This document shows positions 18,166-24,397 of a stretch of 36,282 nt of DNA, one piece after another. Within the stretch, counting starts at the first letter, position 1, and each line of letters starts with the position of its first letter. Position numbers and translations under genes: made by a program. Location: the NCBI GenBank assembly GCA_028336925.1, contig JAOKVV010000016.1, positions 1-36,282 on the forward strand. Reading direction: 5' to 3'. Source of the stretch: Vicingaceae bacterium. Lineage in GTDB: Bacteria; Bacteroidota; Bacteroidia; Flavobacteriales_E; Vicingaceae. The notes beneath the pieces were generated by a model that was given only the letters and a program-made list of their open reading frames with translations, was not told the DNA's origin and searched no databases.

Positions 18166-18861
18166 TCAATTACCATCTACATCACAGCTATCGCCTTTAG
18201 AAACGATCAATTCTGGTTTTTCTGAGGTAAATTCGCCCCAAGCCTTATTCAACGTTTCTAAAAAAGCCTCCGTTGGTTGCGCACCTGAAATAGCATATTT
18301 ATTGTCGAATACAAAGAATGGAACACCTCTTACTCCTATGTTTTGAGCTTCCATTTCGTCTTGTTTTACATCGTAAGCATAATCATCAGAGTTCAATATT
18401 TTTTCAGTCGCTTCTTTTTCTAAACCATTCGCTACCGCAATTTCAGTCAATGCTCTAATATCATCTATGTTGATTCCGTCTTCTAAATGTGCTTTCAAAA
18501 GTGCCTCTTTTAATTGGTCGCCCTTCTGCAGGCTTTTGGCAAAATGCAATAATCGATGTGCATTAAATGAGTTGGCAACTACCGCATGATCAAAGTTGAA
18601 ACTCAATCCTTCTTCACTTGCCATATTCATCACATGGCTCACCATTCCTTTTGCTTGGTCTAGTGGCATTCCTTTAGACATGGCAAGGTGTTCCATTAAT
18701 TTGATGTCTGGTTGAGTTTGCAATGTTGGGTCTAATTGAAAGCTTTTCCACGTTACCTTTACCTTATCGGCTTCAGGAAAGTTTTTTAATGCTGCTTCAA
18801 ATTTTCGTTTTCCGATATAACAAAATGGACATCTAATGTCCGACCAAATATTAATTTCCAT
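18166..18861 (-). CDS. DsbA family / FrnE-like oxidoreductase
   Basis: 231 aa, thioredoxin-fold DsbA superfamily, FrnE type: IWSDIRCPFCYIGKRKFE with the active-site pair C11-P-F-C14, VTWKSFQLDP, an inserted helical domain with FNAHRLLHFAKS, and the cis-proline region GVRGVPFFVFDNKYAISGAQ. There is no signal peptide, so it is predicted to be cytoplasmic, as other FrnE proteins are. Likely a dithiol-disulfide isomerase or reductase. A further Cys sits at the extreme C-terminus (GDSCDVDGN). It is a single gene, convergent with the Arc-like gene. Confidence 0.92.
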   Translation of the reverse strand: MEINIWSDIRCPFCYIGKRKFEAALKNFPEADKVKVTWKSFQLDPTLQTQPDIKLMEHLAMSKGMPLDQAKGMVSHVMNMASEEGLSFNFDHAVVANSFNAHRLLHFAKSLQKGDQLKEALLKAHLEDGINIDDIRALTEIAVANGLEKEATEKILNSDDYAYDVKQDEMEAQNIGVRGVPFFVFDNKYAISGAQPTEAFLETLNKAWGEFTSEKPELIVSKGDSCDVDGN

Positions 18862-18883
18862 AAATTTTTATTGTAGTTTGGGG

Positions 18884-18891
18884 CAAAATTA
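18884..18891 (-). promoter_or_regulatory. -7 promoter element for the FrnE-like gene
   Basis: Minus-strand TAATTTTG is an exact TAnnTTTG match, 22 bases upstream of the ATG at 18861, leaving a short 5' leader. No clear -33 TTG is seen. Confidence 0.5.
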
Positions 18892-19023
18892 GGCCGAAAT
18901 ATTAGGATAAATTCTAGTTTTAATGACTTGTTAGTATTTAATGCGCAGACTGAGTTTTGATTCTTAATGGCAGTAACTTAAAATACTGTTATATTTACTT
19001 CTCTAAAATTAAGTGCTTTTATA

Positions 19024-19071
19024 GTGAATCTTAAACTTGCTATTTTTATTTTTCTACTTTGAAGCTTCAAC
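19024..19071 (+). pseudogene. Interrupted signal-peptide segment of the PagL-like gene
   Basis: In the same frame as the PagL-like ORF, codons from GTG 19024 read (V)NLKLAIFIFLL, then TGA (19060-19062), then SFN, and continue into LKHALSQQKF. This is a normal signal peptide ending at ALS-Q with one nonsense codon in its core. No ATG lies between here and the upstream in-frame stop at 18979. Confidence 0.65.
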
Positions 19072-20121
19072 TTGAAGCATGCTTTATCGCAACAAAAATT
19101 TTCTGACAATTTAAAGTTAGGGGTTAATTATCACAGAGGGTATAATTTACCTGAGTATTCTAGCTTTTTGTTAACGGTAAATGATCCAATACAGTCTTTA
19201 GATCTAACTATTTTAAAAGAGACCGTTGGAAAAACTCCTTGGGAGCAGCTCTTTAATTATCCGGAGTATGGTTTGTCGCTTTTCTACACGTCATTTGGGA
19301 GTGGAGCTATTTATGGTAATGAGTTGGCGCTTACCTATTTTTTTAAAATCTACCTTTTAGATCGTGATAAATTTAAACTTTACAATAGGGTAGGAATTGG
19401 CCTAAGTTATGTTTCTAAAAAATATGATCCTGAAACTAACCCCACTAATATTGCTGTAGGTTCTCATCTGAATATTCATTTTAACGCTCAATTTGGCGGT
19501 ACTTTTGAATTAACGGATAAAATAAATCTAAATGCAGGATTGTCTTTCGATCATTTATCTAACGCGAATTCCTCTGAGCCAAATATTGGAATGAATTCAT
19601 TAACTGCTTTTACCGGGCTATCTTATTATTTAGGTAAGCGAACGGAGCGAAAAATAGTAGAGCTGCCAAAACACGAGCCAAGGAATAGGTTCTATTTGTT
19701 TGGAAGTGTTGGTGGTAAGCATTTGAGATCATTATCTGGGGAGTATTTTTTAGCAAACTCCTTTTCCTTAGAGTATGTCCGTGAAATAGGCCGTATATTC
19801 TACATTGGAGCAGGAGTAGATGTTTTCTATGATTCTTCAGTTCCTACTTTTTTAGAGAGTGAAGGAAAATCATTTAACAATCAAGATTATTTTCAGACAG
19901 GAGTTCATGTTTCTCAAACGTTGCGGTATAATCGATTTAGCTTAAGCTTACAGCAAGGGATATATGTAGGTTTAACCAATAAAGTGGAAGATAAACTCAT
20001 GTATAATAGAGGTATTATTAAGTGTAACTTGTCAGATAATTTTAGTGTTCGATTAGCAATGAAATCTCATTTGCATATTTTGGATTATCCTGAAATAGGC
20101 ATTGGTATAAAATTGAAATAA
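19072..20121 (+). CDS. PagL-like / acyloxyacyl hydrolase-family outer-membrane beta-barrel protein
   Basis: 349 aa counted from a TTG codon. That start is only the open remainder after a TGA at 19060 that cuts the signal peptide. The sequence has alternating beta strands ending in polar turns, as in barrels of the lipid A 3-O-deacylase (PagL) family: FNAQFGGTFELTDKINLNAG, then DHLSNANSSEPNIGMNSL, and TAFTGLSYYLG. His161 and Ser163 fall where PagL has its His and Ser; the catalytic Glu of PagL aligns with Asn175. The repeat-like second half (residues about 205-349) again reads as barrel strands. The stop overlaps the next start by one base (TAATG). Without a signal peptide the product cannot reach the outer membrane, so the gene is probably inactive. 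Confidence 0.7.
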   Translation: MKHALSQQKFSDNLKLGVNYHRGYNLPEYSSFLLTVNDPIQSLDLTILKETVGKTPWEQLFNYPEYGLSLFYTSFGSGAIYGNELALTYFFKIYLLDRDKFKLYNRVGIGLSYVSKKYDPETNPTNIAVGSHLNIHFNAQFGGTFELTDKINLNAGLSFDHLSNANSSEPNIGMNSLTAFTGLSYYLGKRTERKIVELPKHEPRNRFYLFGSVGGKHLRSLSGEYFLANSFSLEYVREIGRIFYIGAGVDVFYDSSVPTFLESEGKSFNNQDYFQTGVHVSQTLRYNRFSLSLQQGIYVGLTNKVEDKLMYNRGIIKCNLSDNFSVRLAMKSHLHILDYPEIGIGIKLK

Positions 20122-20621
20122 TGAAAAATATCGTAGTCATTTTAGGTTGTCTTATTGGATTATTTTCTTGTAGTAAAGAGAAGATTGATAATAAAGTAAT
20201 TCAACTATCTCCGTTTGTAGAAGTAGAGATTTATGATACGTTTATAATTGAATTAGAGGAAGATACTTTATTTTATATAGAGGTGGTTGGGGATGAAAAG
20301 CTAACTGATAATGTGGAGTATCGTGTAGAAGCTGAAAAATTAATCCTTTCCAATTCTAAGCGCCTAAAATGGACACAACCGACTAAAAATAAAACTAGAA
20401 TAGTGATTCACTCTTTACCCTTATCAAAAGTATTAGCAAGTGAGTCTTGTTTTATATCCACTAACAATCCCATTACTTCCCAAGAGTTTGGTTTAGTAGT
20501 GGGTAGTAAGTTGAATGAGGCGATATTGGAGCTGAATTGTGATGTATTTTATTTTTGGAATAATTTTCCCTGCGGTGGCACATTGGATCTGTCGGGGAGT
20601 GCAAGAGAAGTAAAGTTATAG
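20121..20621 (+). CDS. Head-GIN domain (DUF2807) lipoprotein, truncated by a nonsense codon
   Basis: 166 aa before TAG 20619-20621. Lipoprotein signal with lipobox LFSC (Cys17). Residues about 30-166 match DUF2807 (putative auto-transporter adhesin, head GIN): SPFVEVEIYDTFIIELEE, VEYRVEAEKLILSN, RIVIHSLPLSKVLASESCF, LDLSGSAREVKL. Family members go on for another stretch of right-handed beta-helix-like repeats, and the same frame does so after the TAG. The start is coupled to the upstream PagL-like gene by TAATG. Surface-exposed or periplasmic in the intact form; function unknown. Confidence 0.75.
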   Translation: MKNIVVILGCLIGLFSCSKEKIDNKVIQLSPFVEVEIYDTFIIELEEDTLFYIEVVGDEKLTDNVEYRVEAEKLILSNSKRLKWTQPTKNKTRIVIHSLPLSKVLASESCFISTNNPITSQEFGLVVGSKLNEAILELNCDVFYFWNNFPCGGTLDLSGSAREVKL

Positions 20622-20834
20622 ACTGACGCGCTTTTTTCAATTGATGCTAGAAACCTGAATGCGAGTTATGGAAACATTATCAACAGATCAAAAGGCAATA
20701 TAGCTGTTAATGTAAAAGATAAACTAGATTATAGTATTCAAAATGAAGGAGATATTAATTTGTATGGCAGCCCCATTGAAATTAATATTATTGAGCCCAA
20801 CACTTCTTCAGGTAAATTGATTTCTAGAAATTAG
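20622..20834 (+). pseudogene. C-terminal remainder of the DUF2807 lipoprotein, same frame after TAG
   Basis: Directly after TAG 20619 the frame continues for 70 codons to a second TAG at 20832: TDALFSIDARNLNASYGN, INRSKGNIAVNVKDKLDYSI, NEGDINLYGSPIEINIIE. This is the expected end of a head-GIN domain. A single base change in the TAG would restore a 237-aa protein, so the lesion is recent or a sequencing error. Confidence 0.75.
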
Positions 20835-20837
20835 TAG

Positions 20838-21443
20838 TTATTTTGTTACAAAGTCTTTATTCGTTTGCTCAATTATTCTTAACACCTCTTCCTTACCGTT
20901 TTTTCCTATAGCTGAGGTTCCGATCATCATCGGCAACTCTTCCCAAGTTTTTAGCAATTCTCGTTTGTAGGCTGCGATGTTTTTACTGTAAGCTGAACTA
21001 GAAAGTTTGTCCATTTTAGTGTAAACAATGACGAATGGAACACCCTTGGTTCCTAAAAACTCCATGAATTCTAAATCGATTTTTTGTGCAGGTATTCTAC
21101 TATCAATTAAAAGAAAAACATACAATAAGCTTTCTCTCTCTAGCATATAGCGAGTGATAAAACTGCTCCATTGTTCTCTTGATTTTTTTGACGCCTTCGC
21201 GTATCCATATCCTGGTAAATCGACTAAATACCACTCGTCGTTTACGATAAAATGGTTGATTAATTGCGTTTTTCCCGGTCTGCCTGATGTTTTCGCGAGA
21301 TTTTTGTTGTTCGTCAGCATGTTGATTAACGATGACTTACCAACGTTTGATCGGCCAATAAAAGCGTATTCTGGTTTCGTAGGTTCAGGGCATAAGTCAA
21401 CACGGGTGTTGCTCATCACAAATTCGGCTGTTTTTATTTGCAT
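20838..21443 (-). CDS. engB: Ribosome biogenesis GTP-binding protein YihA/YsxC/EngB
   Basis: 201 aa, TRAFAC GTPase needed for assembly of the large ribosomal subunit. G1 motif GRSNVGKSS (residues about 31-39), G2/effector threonine around [11 protein letters not shown]3 [19 protein letters not shown]4 YTKMDK, G5 region GTSAIGKNG. Length is as expected for the family. A perfect -7 box ends only 4 bases before the ATG. It lies downstream of the alpha/beta hydrolase gene on the same strand, across a 141-base spacer with 15-bp tandem repeats. This placement beside mraZ is common in Bacteroidota (from memory). Confidence 0.97.
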   Translation of the reverse strand: MQIKTAEFVMSNTRVDLCPEPTKPEYAFIGRSNVGKSSLINMLTNNKNLAKTSGRPGKTQLINHFIVNDEWYLVDLPGYGYAKASKKSREQWSSFITRYMLERESLLYVFLLIDSRIPAQKIDLEFMEFLGTKGVPFVIVYTKMDKLSSSAYSKNIAAYKRELLKTWEELPMMIGTSAIGKNGKEEVLRIIEQTNKDFVTK

Positions 21444-21447
21444 GGTG

Positions 21448-21455
21448 CAAAATTA
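21448..21455 (-). promoter_or_regulatory. -7 promoter element immediately before engB
   Basis: Minus-strand TAATTTTG (exact TAnnTTTG) with only four bases between it and the engB ATG. If used, the transcript would start at or next to the start codon, giving an almost leaderless mRNA. Confidence 0.5.
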
Positions 21456-21526
21456 ACTATTCTATGCGCTTTTTAGATGTTTAGAAGAAAAGATATACTT
21501 TTTTACGCATTCCCCCCTCCTGAGTT

Positions 21527-21571
21527 CACATCTTTGTGTGTCGCATACTTGTAAGTCGCAACTTTGTGAGT
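21527..21571. repeat. Three tandem 15-bp repeats upstream of engB
   Basis: CACATCTTTGTGTGT, CGCATACTTGTAAGT and CGCAACTTTGTGAGT follow each other without gaps (21527, 21542, 21557). Copies 1 and 3 share 11 of 15 bases. Each holds a (C/G)NCA..(C/T)TTG core that resembles the TAnnTTTG box on the plus strand. The repeats are in the spacer between the alpha/beta hydrolase and engB. Confidence 0.6.
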
Positions 21572-21584
21572 AAATTAAATGCAA

Positions 21585-22349
21585 TTACACTTTTCGACTT
21601 AACCAATTGTTTAGTAATTCATTAAATTCTTTTGGGTGCTCCATCATAGCTGCATGTCCGCACTCGTCTATCCAAAATAATTCGGAGTCTGGTAGTTTTT
21701 CGTGAAATTCTTCGGCAACTTTTGGCGGCGTAATGCTATCATTTTTACCCCAAATTAGGCAAGATGGCATGGTAAATTTGGCTAAATCTTTCTCCATGTT
21801 ATGACGAATCGCAGATTTTGCCAAAGCTAAAATTCTAACCAATTTGCTTCTATCGTTTACAATTTTATGCACTTCGTCTACTAACTCGTCGGTAGCTACT
21901 GCAGGATCATAAAAGGTAACTGCAATTTTCTGACGTAAATATTCTTTGTCTTCTCTTCTTGGGAACGATCCGCCAAATGCATTCTCATATAAACCTGAAC
22001 TTCCTGTTAGGACCATAGAATGAACTCTGCTAGGATATTGCAAAGCATATACCAAGGCGATATGGCCGCCTAATGAGTTACCTAGCAAGGTCACATTTTC
22101 ATATCCCTTGAATTCTATGAACTCGTGGATGAATTCAGCCATTGCACCTACGCTAGTTTTTAAAAGTGGCGAATCATATAAAGGCATCAATGGAACAACT
22201 ACCTTGTAATTCCCCGAAAATTGATCAATTACTTCGTTGAAGTTACTCAATGCTCCAAAAAGGCCATGTAAGATAACGATAGTGTGACCTTCTCCTTTCT
22301 CTAAAAATTCAAATTTTCCTTCTGTGACAATCGCGTTCTCGTAACTCAT
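21585..22349 (-). CDS. Alpha/beta hydrolase
   Basis: 254 aa alpha/beta-hydrolase fold. Oxyanion-hole region ILHGLFGALSNF, nucleophile elbow LLGNSLGGHIALVYALQYP (Ser in GNSLG), acid residue in IWGKNDSITPP, catalytic His in DECGHAAMMEHP, so all three catalytic residues are present. No signal peptide is seen. The substrate cannot be told from sequence; relatives next to engB and mraZ are generally annotated only as alpha/beta hydrolase. It is transcribed divergently from mraZ, with a good promoter at 22367-22400. Confidence 0.9.
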   Translation of the reverse strand: MSYENAIVTEGKFEFLEKGEGHTIVILHGLFGALSNFNEVIDQFSGNYKVVVPLMPLYDSPLLKTSVGAMAEFIHEFIEFKGYENVTLLGNSLGGHIALVYALQYPSRVHSMVLTGSSGLYENAFGGSFPRREDKEYLRQKIAVTFYDPAVATDELVDEVHKIVNDRSKLVRILALAKSAIRHNMEKDLAKFTMPSCLIWGKNDSITPPKVAEEFHEKLPDSELFWIDECGHAAMMEHPKEFNELLNNWLSRKV

Positions 22350-22366
22350 TTAGTTGTTCCTTTTTT

Positions 22367-22400
22367 CAAATATAGTACAAAAATACTGCAATTCGCTCAA
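22367..22400 (-). promoter_or_regulatory. Promoter of the alpha/beta hydrolase gene
   Basis: Minus-strand -7 box TATATTTG (22367-22374) with a -33 TTG at 22398-22400. The 23-base spacing is the upper end of the reported Bacteroidota range. The ATG follows 17 bases after the box. Confidence 0.55.
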
Positions 22401-22550
22401 TTTAAAGAACTGCAGTTTTAACACTCCACTGTTGAAAATAAATCAGCCTGAATTTAGGGGCTTCCCACTTTTGCTTAATCTTTGCCATGTCAGTAAATAC
22501 GCCTACTCTAGTGCATTTTTGTTCTTAAAATCTGCGAAAGTTATTAACAA

Positions 22551-22580
22551 AGTGGTAGGAAGTGGTAGGAAGTGGTAAAA
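22551..22580 (+). promoter_or_regulatory. Probable MraZ operator: three decamer repeats
   Basis: AGTGGTAGGA, AGTGGTAGGA and AGTGGTAAAA stand head to tail at exactly 10-base spacing (22551, 22561, 22571), 52 bases before the mraZ start. MraZ is known to bind direct TGGG-like repeats at about 10-bp (one helical turn) spacing upstream of its own gene, and the AGTGG core here fits that pattern. It predicts autorepression of the dcw cluster. Confidence 0.75.
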
Positions 22581-22631
22581 TCTTTTTTATTTTTACATCT
22601 TCTATCGCAAACGCTTTAATTAATAGTATTT

Positions 22632-23108
22632 ATGGCAAACTTCATAGGCGAATTTGAGTGTAAGCTCGACCCGAAAGGTCGCTTAATGATGCCCGCAGGC
22701 CTTCGTAGACAGTTGGATCCCGCGGCCCAGGAGAAGTTTGTCCTAAATCGAGGGTTTGAGAAATGCCTAGTGCTTTATCCTAAAAATGAGTGGGAAATGA
22801 TCAGTACTGAGATTAATCAATTGAACCAATACGTGAAGAAAAACCGCGATTTTATTCGCTATTTCTATCGTGGAGCTACCGAATTAGGCCTAGATAATAC
22901 TGGTCGGGTATTATTTCCAAAACGATTATTGGAATACGCAGCAGTAGAAAAAGAGGTGGTTTTATTCGCTTATTCGAATAGAATCGAAGTGTGGAATAAA
23001 GATGTTTATGATGGCTTGTTGACTGATGAGCCGGAAGATTTCGCGCTATTAGCTGAGGAGGTAATGGGTAATAAAAAGACGGAGGGTAATGATGGAGGAA
23101 TATCATAA
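22632..23108 (+). CDS. mraZ: Transcriptional regulator MraZ
   Basis: 158 aa. Two SpoVT-AbrB-like MraZ repeats: FECKLDPKGRLMMPAGLRRQ (first, with the DxKGR signature) and TELGLDNTGRVLFPKRLLEY (second, degenerate DNTGR). It forms ring-shaped oligomers that bind direct repeats upstream of the gene, and it acts as first gene and repressor of the dcw cluster. The operator-like decamers at 22551-22580 support this role here. It overlaps rsmH by 20 bases. Confidence 0.96.
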   Translation: MANFIGEFECKLDPKGRLMMPAGLRRQLDPAAQEKFVLNRGFEKCLVLYPKNEWEMISTEINQLNQYVKKNRDFIRYFYRGATELGLDNTGRVLFPKRLLEYAAVEKEVVLFAYSNRIEVWNKDVYDGLLTDEPEDFALLAEEVMGNKKTEGNDGGIS

Positions 23109-24009
23109 GCCGGTAATGCTTACTGAAAGTGTTGATGGTTTAGATATCAAACCTGACGGGATTTATATCGACGTTACTTTCGGAGGCGGTGGCCATTCAA
23201 AATCTATACTGAGCCAATTAAGTCCTGATGGGAGATTGTTCGCTTTTGATCGTGATCCAGATGCTGCTGCAAATTCATTAGATGATGATCGCTTTGAATT
23301 AATCGCGCAAGACTTTAAGTTTTTAAAGAATTATTTACGCTTCTACAGAATTAGTCAGGTAGATGGAATTTTAGCTGACTTAGGTGTTTCATCGCATCAA
23401 TTTAATGAAGGTGAGCGTGGTTTTTCTATTCGTTTTGATGGTCCTCTTGATATGAGAATGGATCAAAAATCCCTTCTTACAGCAGCGAAAGTGGTGAATG
23501 AATATGAAGAAGAGGATTTGTCTAACCTACTTTTCCAATATGGAGAGTTAAGAAATTCTAGAAAAATAGCACAACTAATAGCTAAGCAAAGAGCCGAACA
23601 GCCAATAGGAACCATTGCAGATTTAAAAAAAGCGATTCAGTCGGTTACACCTTGGGGAAAAGAGAATCGGTTTTTAGCTCAGGTTTTTCAAGCACTGAGG
23701 ATAGAAGTTAACGGTGAGTTGGAATCCTTGAAAGGTTTGTTGGAGCAATCAGAAGAATTACTAAGGCCTGAAGGTCGATTGTCGGTCATTACATATCATT
23801 CATTAGAAGATCGGTTGGTGAAAAACTACATGCAGAAAGGAAAGTTTAGCGGAGAGGTGGAAAAGGATTTTTTTGGCAATAAGTTAACGCCATTTGAGCA
23901 GGTAAATCGGAAGCCAATTGTGCCAACGGAAGAAGAATTAAACGATAATAATAGGGCTCGAAGTGCAAAGCTGCGAGTGGCAAAAAGAATAGTGAATGAA
24001 TCGGTTTAA
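23089..24009 (+). CDS. rsmH: 16S rRNA (cytosine(1402)-N(4))-methyltransferase RsmH
   Basis: 306 aa, SAM-dependent methyltransferase (MraW). It opens YHKPVMLTESVDGL, then the SAM-binding FGGGGHSKSIL, GILADLGVSSHQFNEGERGF and GPLDMRMD, and ends with VITYHSLEDRLVKNYM and NNRARSAKLRVAKR. Two ATGs are adjacent (23089, 23092). The GGAGG at 23081-23085 is 3 bases from the first and 6 from the second, so the second is slightly better placed. The gene starts inside mraZ and its end overlaps ftsL by 14 bases, indicating translational coupling. Confidence 0.97.
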   Translation: MMEEYHKPVMLTESVDGLDIKPDGIYIDVTFGGGGHSKSILSQLSPDGRLFAFDRDPDAAANSLDDDRFELIAQDFKFLKNYLRFYRISQVDGILADLGVSSHQFNEGERGFSIRFDGPLDMRMDQKSLLTAAKVVNEYEEEDLSNLLFQYGELRNSRKIAQLIAKQRAEQPIGTIADLKKAIQSVTPWGKENRFLAQVFQALRIEVNGELESLKGLLEQSEELLRPEGRLSVITYHSLEDRLVKNYMQKGKFSGEVEKDFFGNKLTPFEQVNRKPIVPTEEELNDNNRARSAKLRVAKRIVNESV

Positions 24010-24397
24010 AGAAAAAGCAGAAGACGAGAAGCCGATGCCAAAAGCAGCTTCTTTGGAAGGTGTAAAAGGGGTGAAGGGGGTGCTTTCTGGAAGTTTTCTT
24101 TCGGGGTCAAATGTAGTGTCTTCACTACCTTTTATCTTTTTCCTCACTTTTTTAGGTATTTGCTACATCGCGAATGGCTACAACGCAGAGAAAACGATTC
24201 GAGAGTTGTATAAAACTGGAAATGAAATAAAAGAATTACGATCGGAATACATTACCACTAAATCGGAGCTGATGTATTTAAGTAAGCAATCGCAAGTAGC
24301 GAAAGCAACAGAAATGATCGGTTTGCAGGAATTAACGGAGCCGCCAAAGAAAATAATAGTAAAAGACGACGATAAAGAGATTAAAGAAATTGACTAA
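23996..24397 (+). CDS. ftsL: FtsL-like cell division protein
   Basis: 133 aa, single-pass membrane protein: a cytoplasmic N-terminal part (1-42, low complexity, with GVKGVKGV and SGSFLSGS repeats), a transmembrane helix (about 44-60, LPFIFFLTFLGICYIANGY), then a periplasmic coiled-coil (KTIRELYKTGNEIKELRSEY, TTKSELMYL) as in FtsL/DivIC. The position between rsmH and ftsI is the ftsL slot of the dcw cluster. Sequence identity with proteobacterial FtsL is not expected; the call rests on topology and position. Confidence 0.85.
   Translation: MNRFKEKAEDEKPMPKAASLEGVKGVKGVLSGSFLSGSNVVSSLPFIFFLTFLGICYIANGYNAEKTIRELYKTGNEIKELRSEYITTKSELMYLSKQSQVAKATEMIGLQELTEPPKKIIVKDDDKEIKEID

Noticed and set aside
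8445-20621. Recoding of stop codons (in-frame TAA, TAG and TGA in several genes)
   Set aside because: All three stop types occur as lesions, and the same codons end intact essential genes here. Ordinary nonsense decay or base errors explain it better.
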